NCBI RefSeq assembly: GCF_001022965.1
Contig: NZ_LECZ01000024.1
Span: 124,001-188,000 of the forward strand
Reading direction: 5' to 3'
Length of the DNA: 64,000 bases
Source of the DNA: Enterobacter genomosp. O
GTDB taxonomy: Bacteria; Pseudomonadota; Gammaproteobacteria; Enterobacterales; Enterobacteriaceae
Part shown: piece by piece, positions 10,276 to 22,733 of the stretch
Numbering within the stretch: the stretch's first letter is position 1
Layout of the letters: each line of letters starts with the position of its first letter
Translations under genes and position numbers: made by a program
The notes under the pieces: model-generated
Seen by the model: the letters and a program-made list of their open reading frames with translations, nothing else
Told to the model about the DNA's origin: nothing
Database searches by the model: none

Positions 10276-10464
10276 GTCGTTTTACTCTCTCATCAATAAC
10301 CGCCGGAAGATCTCGGCCAAACCGTGCGAAAAGCGCAGTGTGCCACAAACCCTCTGAACGTTGCAGGGTTATTCTCTGATTTTTCTCGTGAATACTCGAC
10401 CGCTTAACAGTTAATCGCGCTATGCTTTACAGCGAGAAATTTGCCCCACCACAAGGAGTGGAAG

Positions 10465-12213
10465 ATGTCTTCTGTTCGAACAAACGATAACACGACTTTT
10501 ATTAACGAACTGTCGCGCCTGGTTGGCTCCTCTCACCTGCTTACCGACCCGGCCAAAACCGCCCGCTACCGTAAGGGTTTCCGCTCCGGCCAGGGCGAAG
10601 CGCTGGCGGTGGTTTTCCCCGGCACGCTGCTGGAACTGTGGCGCGTGCTGAGCGCCTGCGTCGCCGCCGACAAAATTATTTTAATGCAGGCGGCCAACAC
10701 CGGCCTGACTGAAGGTTCAACGCCGAACGGCAACGATTACGATCGTGACATCGTCATTATCAGCACCCTGCGCCTCGACAAGCTGCACCTGCTGGATAAA
10801 GGCGAGCAGGTGCTCGCGTTCCCCGGCACGACGCTCTACTCCCTGGAAAAAGCGCTTAAGCCGCTGGGCCGTGAGCCGCACTCGGTGATCGGTTCCTCCT
10901 GCATTGGCGCCTCGGTGGTCGGTGGGATCTGCAATAACTCCGGCGGCTCGCTGGTGCAGCGCGGTCCCGCCTACACCGAGATGTCGCTGTTTGCCCGCAT
11001 TGACGAAAACGGCAAGCTGACGCTGGTTAACCATCTGGGTATCGATCTGGGCGTGACGCCGGAGCAGATCCTCAGCAAGCTCGACGACGATCGCGTGAAG
11101 GACGAAGACGTTCAGCACGACGGGCGTCATGCGCACGACCATGATTACGTGACCCGCGTGAGGGATATCGACGCCGATACGCCGGCGCGTTACAACGCCG
11201 ACCCGGATCGCCTGTTTGAATCCTCCGGCTGCGCGGGCAAGCTGGCCGTTTTTGCGGTGCGTCTCGATACCTTCCCGGCAGAGAAAAAGCAGCAGGTGTT
11301 TTACATCGGTACCAACCAGCCTGAGGTTCTGACGGAGATCCGCCGTCATATTCTGGGTGAATTCACCCACCTTCCGGTGGCCGGCGAGTATATGCACCGG
11401 GACATTTACGACATCGCCGAGCGCTACGGCAAAGATACCTTCCTGATGATCGACAAGCTCGGCACCGACAAAATGCCGTTCTTCTTCACCATGAAGGGCC
11501 GCACCGACGCGATGCTGGAGAAAGTGTCGCTGTTTAAACCCCACTTCACCGACCGTTTTATGCAGAAGCTGGGCAACGTTTTCCCGGCGCATTTACCGGA
11601 GAGGATGAAAACCTGGCGCGACAAGTACGAGCACCATCTGCTGCTGAAAATGGCCGGGGACGGGATCGCCGAAGCGCAGACCTGGCTGAGCGAATTCTTT
11701 AAAACCGCCGAAGGGGATTTCTTTGCCTGTACGCCTGAAGAGGGCAGCAAGGCGTTCCTGCACCGCTTTGCCGCCGCAGGCGCTGCCATCCGGTATCAGG
11801 CGGTGCATTCCGAAGAGGTGGAAGATATTCTGGCGCTGGATATCGCCCTGCGACGCAACGATACCGAGTGGTTTGAACACCTGCCGCCGGAAATCGACAG
11901 CAAGCTGGTACACAAACTCTATTACGGCCACTTTATGTGTTACGTCTTCCATCAGGACTACATTGTCAAAAAAGGGGTCGACGCGCACGCGCTGAAGGAG
12001 CAGATGCTCGCCCTGCTGCACGAGCGTGGCGCACAATATCCTGCAGAACACAACGTTGGGCATCTTTATAAAGCCCCTGACGCACTTAAGCAGTTTTATC
12101 GCGAGAATGACCCTACAAACAGCATGAATCCCGGCATTGGTAAAACAACGCGGAATAAATACTGGAAAGAAAGTGCTGATACGGAGCAGCAGATTACGCA
12201 AGCGTCTGATTAA
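10465..12213 (+). CDS. dld: Dld, quinone-dependent D-lactate dehydrogenase
   Basis: A 582-residue FAD-dependent peripheral membrane enzyme that oxidises D-lactate to pyruvate and feeds electrons to quinone. The N-terminal PCMH-type FAD domain shows ANTGLTEGSTPNGNDYDR and CIGASVVGGICNNSGGSLVQRGPAYTE features; the C-terminal half is the membrane-binding region and the cap domain, ending with NPGIGKT. The ATG at 10465 has AAGGAG 6 bases upstream and gives MSSVRTNDN, which matches the start of E. coli Dld (571 residues); the extra length is a short C-terminal tail (ESADTEQQITQASD). A strong terminator follows at 12278. Confidence 0.95.
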   Translation: MSSVRTNDNTTFINELSRLVGSSHLLTDPAKTARYRKGFRSGQGEALAVVFPGTLLELWRVLSACVAADKIILMQAANTGLTEGSTPNGNDYDRDIVIISTLRLDKLHLLDKGEQVLAFPGTTLYSLEKALKPLGREPHSVIGSSCIGASVVGGICNNSGGSLVQRGPAYTEMSLFARIDENGKLTLVNHLGIDLGVTPEQILSKLDDDRVKDEDVQHDGRHAHDHDYVTRVRDIDADTPARYNADPDRLFESSGCAGKLAVFAVRLDTFPAEKKQQVFYIGTNQPEVLTEIRRHILGEFTHLPVAGEYMHRDIYDIAERYGKDTFLMIDKLGTDKMPFFFTMKGRTDAMLEKVSLFKPHFTDRFMQKLGNVFPAHLPERMKTWRDKYEHHLLLKMAGDGIAEAQTWLSEFFKTAEGDFFACTPEEGSKAFLHRFAAAGAAIRYQAVHSEEVEDILALDIALRRNDTEWFEHLPPEIDSKLVHKLYYGHFMCYVFHQDYIVKKGVDAHALKEQMLALLHERGAQYPAEHNVGHLYKAPDALKQFYRENDPTNSMNPGIGKTTRNKYWKESADTEQQITQASD

Positions 12214-12277
12214 TTCCTACAGCCAAATTTGAGAGATTGTTTAGCGCTCCTTAATCATTATAGAGTAACTGCCTGTC

Positions 12278-12299
12278 GCCGGAGAAACGTTTCTCCGGC
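12278..12299 (+). terminator. Intrinsic terminator after dld
   Basis: A perfect 22-base palindrome (GCCGGAGAAA, CG, TTTCTCCGGC) is followed by TTTCT. It lies 65 bases after the dld stop and 27 bases before the next start codon. Confidence 0.75.
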
Positions 12300-12325
12300 T
12301 TTCTATAACGAGGAGCGGGCACATC

Positions 12326-12880
12326 ATGTCGGCTATTGACGTTTTATCCGAGACCGAACTGGAAGTGCGCGATGCCCTTCCCGATGATGTGCACGCCATC
12401 GCCGCCATCTATGCCTGGCATGTGCTTCACGGACGCGCGTCATTTGAAGAAGTCCCACCCACCGTCGATGAAATGCGTCATCGTATGAAAAGCGTGGCTG
12501 AGAACGGTTTACCGTGGCTTATCGCGCTGTATCGCGGCATCGTGGTGGGCTATTGCTACGCCACCCCTTACCGTCCGCGACACGCCTACCGCTATACCCT
12601 GGAAGAGTCGATTTACGTGGATGCCAGCATCACCGGACGCGGTTTTGGTTCGGCGTTACTGTCCGCGCTGATTGAACGCTGCGAACAAGGCCCGTGGCGG
12701 CAGATGGTTGCCGTAGTGGGTGATGGCAATAATAATTCCGGCTCGTTGCGGCTGCATAAAAAACATGGCTTCGAGATTGTCGGCCAGCTGCGCAGCGTGG
12801 GATATAAGAAAGGCGACTGGCGGGATACGGTGATTATGCAGCGCCCGCTCAACGACGGGGACTGGACGCTGCCGGAGTAA
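12326..12880 (+). CDS. GNAT-family N-acetyltransferase (phosphinothricin acetyltransferase-like)
   Basis: A 184-residue acetyl-CoA-dependent acetyltransferase. The acetyl-CoA pyrophosphate-binding loop GRGFGS is at residues 104-109, following the strand EESIYVDASI. The pattern YRPRHAYRYTLEESIYV and the C-terminal KKHGFEIVGQLRSVGYKKGDWRDTV are typical of the Pat/MddA-like branch, which acetylates phosphinothricin, methionine sulfoximine or related compounds. The substrate cannot be read from the sequence. A GAGGAG lies at 12310. In E. coli dld and pbpG are neighbours, so this gene is an insertion between two core genes. It has its own terminator immediately downstream. Confidence 0.85.
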   Translation: MSAIDVLSETELEVRDALPDDVHAIAAIYAWHVLHGRASFEEVPPTVDEMRHRMKSVAENGLPWLIALYRGIVVGYCYATPYRPRHAYRYTLEESIYVDASITGRGFGSALLSALIERCEQGPWRQMVAVVGDGNNNSGSLRLHKKHGFEIVGQLRSVGYKKGDWRDTVIMQRPLNDGDWTLPE

Positions 12881-12884
12881 AAGC

Positions 12885-12912
12885 AAAACGGTAACCTGGG
12901 TTACCGTTTTTT
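12885..12912 (+). terminator. Intrinsic terminator after the acetyltransferase gene
   Basis: AAAACGGTAACC pairs with GTTACCGTTTT across a short loop, and a run of seven T follows. It starts 4 bases after the stop codon. Confidence 0.88.
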
Positions 12913-12920
12913 TAGTCTTT

Positions 12921-12962
12921 TCTCCCTCTCCCTGTGGGAGAGGGTCGGGGTGAGGGCATCAG
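12921..12962. repeat. Intergenic palindromic repeat, copy 2
   Basis: CCCTCTCCC, a short TGT spacer and GGGAGAGGG form a hairpin, followed by a GTCGGGGTGAGGGCATCAG tail. Bases 12934-12962 are identical to 3-31. It lies between the tail-to-tail genes for the acetyltransferase and pbpG, and may serve as a 3'-end structure for pbpG. Confidence 0.8.
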
Positions 12963-12976
12963 CGCGCAGAGGAGGC

Positions 12977-13900
12977 TCAGTCGTTCTGCGCCGTCGCCAT
13001 CTGTTCCGCTTTCTGCTTTTTATACGTCAATGCCGCAGCCGGAACGGGCTGCACTTTCCCGGTCTCAATCCAGGTACGCAGACGGCTGGCATCGGCAAAG
13101 TGCGTGTATTTGCCAAAGGCATCCATCACCACCAGCGCCACCGGCTTACCGTTAAACACGGTGCGCATCACCAGACAGTGTCCTGCCGCGTTGGTAAAGC
13201 CCGTTTTCGTTAACTGAATATTCCAGTTATCCCGGTAAACCAGATGGTTAGTATTGCGGAACGGCAGCGTGTAGGCCGGGTTCGCAAAGGTCGCCATCTC
13301 TTCACGGGTGGTACTGAGCTGTCCAATCAGCGGGTACTGTTTGCTGGCTATCAGCAGTTTCGTCAGATCGCGGGCCGTGGAGACGTTGTTGATCGACAGA
13401 CCCGTCGGCTCAACGTAATGCGTATTGGTCATCCCCAGCGCTTTGGCTTTTGCGTTCATCGCACGGATAAAGGCGTCGTAGCCGCCCGGATAGTGGTGCG
13501 CCAGGCTCGCCGCAGCGCGGTTTTCAGACGACATCAGCGCCAGCAGCAGCATATTTTTACGGCTGATTTCGCTGTTCAGACGCACGCGGGAGTAGATCCC
13601 TTTCATCTCCGGCGTGTGGCTGATATCCACTTTCAGCTTTTCGTCCAGCGGCAGATGGGCATCAAGCACCACCATCGCGGTCATTAATTTGGTAATCGAG
13701 GCGATCGGGCGCACCAGGTCCGGGTGACTGGCGTAAATCACCTTATTGGTGTTGAGATCAACAATCATCGCGCTGCCGGACGCAATTTGCGGCTGGGCAG
13801 CGGCGGCGGTCACCGCGGGCGTTTTGGCGACGGCCGGCACGGCAGCGGACGCACCCAGCAGCAGCGCCAGGCTAAGTAAAGAGACTCGGAATTTCAGCAT
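12977..13900 (-). CDS. pbpG: PbpG (PBP7), D-alanyl-D-alanine endopeptidase
   Basis: A 307-residue periplasmic low-molecular-weight penicillin-binding protein of peptidase family S11. The signal peptide is residues 1-25 (cleavage near AVAK). The three active-site motifs are present: SITK at 68-71 (nucleophile S68), SEN at 125-127 and KTG at 232-234. The enzyme cuts D-Ala-mDAP cross-links in peptidoglycan. E. coli PBP7 is 310 residues. Its promoter must lie in 13901-14030, since yohC upstream ends in a strong hairpin. Confidence 0.95.
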   Translation of the reverse strand: MLKFRVSLLSLALLLGASAAVPAVAKTPAVTAAAAQPQIASGSAMIVDLNTNKVIYASHPDLVRPIASITKLMTAMVVLDAHLPLDEKLKVDISHTPEMKGIYSRVRLNSEISRKNMLLLALMSSENRAAASLAHHYPGGYDAFIRAMNAKAKALGMTNTHYVEPTGLSINNVSTARDLTKLLIASKQYPLIGQLSTTREEMATFANPAYTLPFRNTNHLVYRDNWNIQLTKTGFTNAAGHCLVMRTVFNGKPVALVVMDAFGKYTHFADASRLRTWIETGKVQPVPAAALTYKKQKAEQMATAQND

Positions 13901-14030
13901 GGTGAGACTTCTGATAATTATTCACGCACGTTATGACGTACACCGCCTGTATCGACGGATAAACACAGGCTGGCTTCGGCATCATAGCGGTCACCGGGCG
14001 TTGTCGCCAGCGGATAATCGTGAACAGATG

Positions 14031-14062
14031 CTGCATTGCTGGCATTTACGCCAGCAATGCAG
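14031..14062. repeat. Perfect 13-bp stem-loop after yohC
   Basis: CTGCATTGCTGGC and its exact complement flank a 6-base loop, starting 6 bases past the yohC stop on the minus strand. There is no U-tract on either side, so it is not a canonical intrinsic terminator. It may protect the mRNA 3' end or end transcription with help. Confidence 0.7.
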
Positions 14063-14067
14063 TGAGC

Positions 14068-14655
14068 TTAGAAGAGACGGTATCCGTAACCCCAAAGGAT
14101 GACCGTCAGCGCCAGTAGCGCCTCCAGGACCAGCACGCCGATGGCGAGCGTTGAGCTGGAGAAGCTCAGGCCCTCTTCTTTATTGATATTCAGGAAGGTA
14201 GGGACCCCCAGATACAGCAGATAGCCGGTGTAAAAGAGGGCAATAGTACCGATCAGCGCGCACAGCCAGACCAGTGGATAGAGCGCAACAATACCGCTTA
14301 AGAACAGCGGGGTCGCGACATACCCGGCGAAGACCATACAGTGCGTAAGCGATGGACGCTGCGGATAGTTACGCGCCATCCAGTGTATAACGCGCCCCAT
14401 AACCGCCACACCCGCCAGCATCAGGCCATAAAAAACGATGGCCAGATAAAGCCCGGTAAACCATGAAAGCTGAACCACGGTGCCATCACCGAAGTTCCAG
14501 CCGATTTGTGTTGTTCCAATAAAGGCGCATATTACCGGCACCGCCGCCATCAGCAGCACGTGGTGCGTGTAATGATGCGAGACCGTTTCGTTCTCACTTT
14601 TAATGACATGCATCTCACGATCGGGATGGGAGAAAAGTCCCCAGACATGGTTCAT
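14068..14655 (-). CDS. yohC: YohC, Yip1-family inner membrane protein
   Basis: A 195-residue membrane protein, the same length as E. coli YohC. It starts MNHVWGLFSHPDREM and has about five hydrophobic helices (first HHVLLMAAVPVICAFIGTTQIGW). The Yip1 domain covers most of it. The start at 14655 has a purine-rich AAGGGGG 4-10 bases upstream; nine further upstream codons are open but not conserved. The function is unknown; a transport role has been suggested for the family but cannot be read from the sequence. Confidence 0.9.
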   Translation of the reverse strand: MNHVWGLFSHPDREMHVIKSENETVSHHYTHHVLLMAAVPVICAFIGTTQIGWNFGDGTVVQLSWFTGLYLAIVFYGLMLAGVAVMGRVIHWMARNYPQRPSLTHCMVFAGYVATPLFLSGIVALYPLVWLCALIGTIALFYTGYLLYLGVPTFLNINKEEGLSFSSSTLAIGVLVLEALLALTVILWGYGYRLF

Positions 14656-14812
14656 AGCGCCCCCTTGTTGTCGGCCCGTCATCGATACCTTAAGTATAAT
14701 GCAGGCTTTAGATTATTTTCTGTACAGTGGGAAATTTCCGTTGATTTCCCCGCTGTTGATTCATGGGGTATATGATTAACGAGGGAATGCTGAGGGAGAT
14801 AACGTTCACGTA

Positions 14813-15385
14813 ATGGATATCAACAGTCTTATTGAACAATACGGATACGCCGCGCTGGTCATCGGCAGCGTGGCAGAAGGCGAAACGATTACGCTGTTGG
14901 GCGGCGTCGCCGCGCATCAGGGGTTGCTGAAATTTCCGCTGGTTGTTGCCGCGGTCGCGCTGGGGGGCATGATTGGCGATCAGCTGCTCTACTTTCTGGG
15001 GCTGCGCTTTGGTCCAACGCTGCTTAAGCGTTTTGCGAAACACAAAAAGAAAATCAATCGCGCGCAGCGTCTGATTCAGCGCCATCCTTACCTGTTCGTA
15101 ATTGGTACCCGCTTTATGTACGGCTTCAGGATTATCGGACCAATACTGATAGGCGCCAGCCGTCTGCCGCCAAAAATTTTCCTGCCGCTCAATGTTGTTG
15201 GCGCGATTGCCTGGGCGCTGATCTTTACGACGCTCGGTTACGTCGGCGGCGAAGTGATTGCCCCATGGCTGCATAATCTCGACCAGCACCTGAAGCACTG
15301 GGCGTGGTTGATTCTGGTGGTCGTGGCGGTGATCGGGGTCAGGCTGTGGCTGAAGCATCGGGAAAAGAGGCGGGATGAGGAGTGA
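14813..15385 (+). CDS. yohD: YohD, DedA-family membrane protein
   Basis: A 190-residue DedA/SNARE-associated protein (E. coli YohD has 192). Family marks include VAEGETITLLGG (E22), GGMIGDQLLYFLG at 51-63 and the signature RFMYGFRIIGPILIGASRLP at 100-119. The last two segments form re-entrant and membrane helices, and the C-terminus is basic (KHREKRRDEE). DedA proteins support membrane homeostasis, and some flip lipid carriers; the specific role of YohD is unknown. The GGAG before the ATG is 14 bases away, rather distant, so expression may be modest. It is divergent from yohC. Confidence 0.92.
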   Translation: MDINSLIEQYGYAALVIGSVAEGETITLLGGVAAHQGLLKFPLVVAAVALGGMIGDQLLYFLGLRFGPTLLKRFAKHKKKINRAQRLIQRHPYLFVIGTRFMYGFRIIGPILIGASRLPPKIFLPLNVVGAIAWALIFTTLGYVGGEVIAPWLHNLDQHLKHWAWLILVVVAVIGVRLWLKHREKRRDEE

Positions 15386-15392
15386 GTGCGGT

Positions 15393-15421
15393 CTGATGCC
15401 CTCACCCCCGCCCTCTCCCAC
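15393..15421 (-). repeat. Intergenic palindromic repeat, copy 3
   Basis: This is the reverse complement of the 29-base unit at 3-31 and 12934-12962, with two mismatches. It begins 8 bases after the yohD stop. Confidence 0.75.
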
Positions 15422-15493
15422 AGGGCGGAGGAATCCCCGGTAATTTTTTTAACCGGAAGCGGTGAATTTTGTATCAGGAAAATGAATAAACTA

Positions 15494-15705
15494 CAGCGAC
15501 GCCCTGGTCCGGCTGTAAATCGCTGAGGCGTTTGCCTTCCGGCCGGGGCGAGGCGCAGGGATGCGCCGAGAGGGCGGGCTTTACAGGGATGTTACCTCCG
15601 CCCGTCCCCGACAAGCCGGAAGGAATAAGCCGAAGGTACCGCGAAGCGGCGATTTACCGCCGGGAGCCCGGGTCGCCAGGGTGGTGGCGATTGAGCCACC
15701 CTGGC
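15494..15705. other. Unnamed highly structured non-coding element
   Basis: A run of nested and tandem inverted repeats with no convincing gene. A 9-bp perfect stem (CCTTCCGGC at 15535-15543 with GCCGGAAGG at 15615-15623) encloses two inner hairpins: GGCGCA/TGCGCC around GGGA (15552-15567) and GGGCGG/CCGCCC (15572-15603). A CCGC-GAA-GCGG hairpin follows (15639-15649), then a perfect 10-bp stem GCCAGGGTGG/CCACCCTGGC (15675-15705). Upstream, CAGCGA/TCGCTG spans 15494-15525. The pattern suggests a structured RNA or a fold-back DNA element. Similar blocks recur, from memory, in other enterobacterial genomes, but that is unverified. The strand is undetermined. The 500-base gap 15386-15885 holds this element plus repeat copies and nothing else recognisable. 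Confidence 0.55.
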
Positions 15706-15780
15706 ACGTTCACCGGTCATGTCGTTACAGAGTAGCAAGGGACATAAAGTGAACGGAATAACCTCCACAGCCGTATGTTC

Positions 15781-15882
15781 CCCCTCACCCCAGCCCTCTC
15801 CCTCAAGGGAGAGGGGGCCGTCTGTGCAGGCATTATTTTGTGGGGATCCCTCAGCCCACAGGGAGAGGGTTAGAGTGAGGGG
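15781..15882. repeat. Two facing copies of the GGGAGAGGG palindromic repeat
   Basis: A CCCCTCACCCCAGCCCTCTCCC unit with its own hairpin (CCCTCTCCC-TCAA-GGGAGAGGG) lies at 15781-15817. A second unit in the opposite sense (CACAGGGAGAGGGTTAGAGTGAGGGG) lies at 15857-15882. The outer CCCCTCAC/GTGAGGGG ends can pair, making a large cruciform-like unit just past the yohF stop. Confidence 0.7.
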
Positions 15883-15885
15883 AAC

Positions 15886-16650
15886 CTACCCTTCCGGCTT
15901 AAACTGCGGGTTCGCCAGCATAAAACCCCCGTCGACAATAAACGATTGCCCCGTCGTGTAGCTGGCGTCGCTGTCGCACAGCCACGCCACCAGGCTGGCA
16001 ATCTCTTTCGTGTGGCCCGGCCTTGCCAGCGGGATTTCCGGCATTGAACCTTCCTTCACTTCGCTGTCGTCCATATCATTCATCGGCGTGGCAATAGCGC
16101 CCGGCGCGACGGCGTTCACCAGAATATTGTGCTTAACCAGCTCCATCGCCATGGACTTGGTTAACCCGCCGAGGGCATGTTTTGCCGCCGTGTAGGCGCT
16201 GGCCTCCGGCAGCGGCGTGTGCTCATGTACCGAGGTGATATTCACAATCCGCCCCCCTTCTCCCTGCTTCACCATCTGCCGAGCGGCAATCTGCGAACAG
16301 AGAAACGCGCCGTCCACGTCGACGGTGAATATGTTCCGCCAGTCGTCAAACGGCATCTCAAGGAAGGGCGCTTTGGTCATCGCCCCCGCATTATTAACCA
16401 GCACGTCCAGCCGTCCGAAGCGCGCAATCAGCGTTTCAATGGCTTTGGCGCCTTCCGGCAGCGTGCTTAAATCAAGATGGATCGCCTCTGCGCGCTGCCC
16501 CTGCGCTACGACCTCCCGGCAGGTTTCCAGCGCCCCTTTTTCATCCGAGTGCCAGGTGACGCCGATATCAAACCCGCGTTCGGCGAGCATCAGGGCCGTG
16601 GTTTTACCAATCCCGGAATCCGATGCGGTCACAATCGCTACTCTGGTCAT
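15886..16650 (-). CDS. yohF: YohF, short-chain dehydrogenase/reductase
   Basis: A 254-residue classical SDR (E. coli YohF has 253). The nucleotide-binding motif TASDSGIG is at residues 8-15, NNAG at 86-89, and the catalytic set is S140, Y153 and K157 (YTAAK). VDGGFML near the C-terminus is the conserved family end. YohF is annotated as an acetoin-reductase-like enzyme, but its substrate is not established. The start at 16650 has AGGAGGT 5 bases upstream; 16 more upstream codons are open but lack a site. It follows mdtQ on the same strand, with a 50-base gap. Confidence 0.92.
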   Translation of the reverse strand: MTRVAIVTASDSGIGKTTALMLAERGFDIGVTWHSDEKGALETCREVVAQGQRAEAIHLDLSTLPEGAKAIETLIARFGRLDVLVNNAGAMTKAPFLEMPFDDWRNIFTVDVDGAFLCSQIAARQMVKQGEGGRIVNITSVHEHTPLPEASAYTAAKHALGGLTKSMAMELVKHNILVNAVAPGAIATPMNDMDDSEVKEGSMPEIPLARPGHTKEIASLVAWLCDSDASYTTGQSFIVDGGFMLANPQFKPEG

Positions 16651-16700
16651 ACTCACCTCCTGAAAAACTGCAAAGAGGTAAGTATAGATAATGACCATTT

Positions 16701-18119
16701 TTAGCCATGATGATAGCCACCGCCCAGCGCGGACGTCAGCTGCAGCGTGGCGTCGACATACTGGCCTTGCAGCATCACGCCGGCGAGATGTTCCTTGAGG
16801 GCCGGTATTCTGGCTTCACTGACGCGGGAACTCGCAATGATACCCGCGCTAAAGCGCGCCTGCGCCAGCGCCAGCACCCGTGCCGCATCTTTTTCAACCT
16901 GCTGCTGCTGGCGGTTCTTCGCCGTCAGCGTTTCGACCTCACTGGCCGTACGCGCCACCTGATTGACGGCCTCTACCACCGCTTTGTTGTAGTTCGCCAC
17001 CGAGAGATTGTTCTGCGCCTGGGCGATATCAAGGTTGGCGTTCAGCCTGCCGCTGTCGAAAATCGGCAGCGTCAGCCCGGCGGTCACGCCCATCTGCTGC
17101 GCTGACGCGCGGAACAGATCGCTGAGGTGGAGCGCATCCTGCTGTAAGAAGGCCATCAGGTTCACGTCTGGATAGAAAGCCGCTCTGGCGGCCTCCACCT
17201 CGCTCATTGAGGCCTCAATATACCAGTGCGCTTCCTGGAGATCCGGACGGCGTGCCAGCAGTTCATATCCCAGCGTCGCCGGTAAGGCGGCGTCTACCGT
17301 CGGCAGCGCGTGCCGCGTAAGCGTCACGGAGGAGGAATTCGTCAGCGCGACAAGGCGCGCCTCTACGACCTTCATCTTCCCGTTGACTTCCGCCAGCTGC
17401 TCTTCGGTTTTGCTGGCGTTGATATCGGTTTCGACCCCTTCCACGGAGGAGGTGATCCCGTGCTGATACAGCTCGCGGTCGGCGCCAATAATATTTTCCT
17501 GCTCGCGTTTAATTTGCGCGAGGACCTCCCCCGCAGCGGCCTGAGTTTGCCACTCCCAGTAGAGCCGCGCCACGCTGCTGGCCAGCAGCTGTCGGGTCTG
17601 CTCAAGCTCCGCTTTTTGCGCATTCACTTTGCCGATTCGGGCCTCGACCTGCGCGCGGTTTTTTCCCCACAGATCGAGATCCCAGCCTGCCGTCAGGCCA
17701 AAGGTGCCGTTGGTGTACCACGGCCCGGTAGTACCTGCCGCCGGGTCGGTAATGGCGAAGGGCCCCATCAGCCCTTCGGCGGACATTTTCTGACGTTCGG
17801 CATCCGCTGAAAAATCAATCTGCGGACCGTCGGCGGCCATAGCGGCTTTTGCCTGCGCTTCGGCAAGCGTAATGCGCTGACGGGCAATCTGCATATCCGG
17901 CGCATCGTTCAGTGCTTTTGCAATAAGCCCGGTTAGCTGAGGATCGTTATATTCCTTCCACCACTCATTTTTCGGCCAGCCCTGATGAGTGAGAACCGTA
18001 TTCACCGACGCCGTGACCGGCTGGGTTTGAATAGCGGATACCGTGGCATGCTGCGGCGCACAGCCGAAGAGAATAAATGTCAGTGGAGCACTCAGAGATA
18101 AAATAAGAAAACGTTTCAT
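16701..18119 (-). CDS. mdtQ: MdtQ (YohG), outer-membrane efflux lipoprotein
   Basis: A 472-residue outer membrane factor of the NodT/TolC-like RND efflux family. The lipoprotein signal ends at LFGC with lipidated C20. Two OEP repeats follow, with coiled-coil segments (residues about 80-250 and 290-465). Such proteins form trimeric channels for drug or phenolic efflux. The E. coli K-12 copy is a pseudogene, from memory; here the frame is complete. No partner pump or adaptor gene is adjacent, so it would have to work with components encoded elsewhere. A GTG four codons upstream (18131) is an alternative start. Confidence 0.9.
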   Translation of the reverse strand: MKRFLILSLSAPLTFILFGCAPQHATVSAIQTQPVTASVNTVLTHQGWPKNEWWKEYNDPQLTGLIAKALNDAPDMQIARQRITLAEAQAKAAMAADGPQIDFSADAERQKMSAEGLMGPFAITDPAAGTTGPWYTNGTFGLTAGWDLDLWGKNRAQVEARIGKVNAQKAELEQTRQLLASSVARLYWEWQTQAAAGEVLAQIKREQENIIGADRELYQHGITSSVEGVETDINASKTEEQLAEVNGKMKVVEARLVALTNSSSVTLTRHALPTVDAALPATLGYELLARRPDLQEAHWYIEASMSEVEAARAAFYPDVNLMAFLQQDALHLSDLFRASAQQMGVTAGLTLPIFDSGRLNANLDIAQAQNNLSVANYNKAVVEAVNQVARTASEVETLTAKNRQQQQVEKDAARVLALAQARFSAGIIASSRVSEARIPALKEHLAGVMLQGQYVDATLQLTSALGGGYHHG

Positions 18120-18285
18120 TACGCCATTCACGCAAAAAATAAAGGCGCAAATTACGCCTGATGCCGTTCTTTTTTTTAGTAATGCGTGGCAATGCGCAAT
18201 TAGTCATACATTTTCATATTCAGAAAATTATACACCCTGCAAATAAATTAAATTAAAGAATTCATCTTACTTATGAATTGACTGC

Positions 18286-18291
18286 TACACT
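18286..18291 (+). promoter_or_regulatory. Candidate -10 (CTACACTT) for yohP
   Basis: TACACT preceded by C resembles an extended sigma-S-type -10 (CTATACT). It lies 32 bases before the yohP ATG. The flanks are AT-rich and no good -35 box is seen. The rest of the 203-base mdtQ-yohP intergenic region shows nothing else recognisable. Confidence 0.4.
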
Positions 18292-18322
18292 TACAGTCGA
18301 CATACATACGCAGGAGAAGCGA

Positions 18323-18406
18323 ATGAAAATATTACTGTGGGTTATTTTAATTATATTTCTGATAGGACTGCTGGTGGTCACCGGCGTATTCAAGATGATT
18401 TTCTGA
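18323..18406 (+). CDS. yohP: YohP, 27-residue membrane protein
   Basis: A very small gene whose product is almost identical to E. coli YohP: 27 residues, MKILLWVILIIFLIG then LLVVTGVFKMIF. It is a single hydrophobic helix. The RBS is AGGAG at 18312-18316, 6 bases before the ATG. In E. coli, YohP is a stress-related inner-membrane protein whose mRNA is targeted to the membrane; its function is not established. A strong hairpin follows the stop codon after 4 bases. Confidence 0.92.
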   Translation: MKILLWVILIIFLIGLLVVTGVFKMIF

Positions 18407-18410
18407 TTCA

Positions 18411-18435
18411 TTTGCCCGGCGCATCGCCGGGCAAA
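18411..18435. terminator. Stem-loop between yohP and bglB
   Basis: TTTGCCCGGCG and CGCCGGGCAAA form an 11-bp perfect stem with a 3-base loop, placed between convergent genes. It could end both transcripts, though a long U-tract is missing. Confidence 0.65.
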
Positions 18436-18444
18436 TTGCCTATA

Positions 18445-21798
<3,354 letters not shown>

Positions 21799-21806
<8 letters not shown>

Positions 21807-21831
21807 TGCCTGCGTTATGCAGTAACAATCC
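21799..21831 (-). promoter_or_regulatory. Ribonucleic antiterminator (RAT) element before bglF
   Basis: The minus strand reads GGATTGTTACTGC, then a short loop, then GCAGGCAAAACCTGA, matching the BglG-family RAT. Binding of active antiterminator here would stop the terminator from forming and let transcription continue from bglG into bglF. Confidence 0.9.
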
Positions 21832-21842
21832 AGATTTGAGGC

Positions 21843-22724
<882 letters not shown>

Positions 22725-22733
<9 letters not shown>

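Noticed and set aside
15532-15752. Two overlapping short open frames in the structured element
   Set aside because: They are rich in R, G, P and E because of the GC-rich palindromes, and there is no ribosome site. RNA or DNA structure explains the sequence better.
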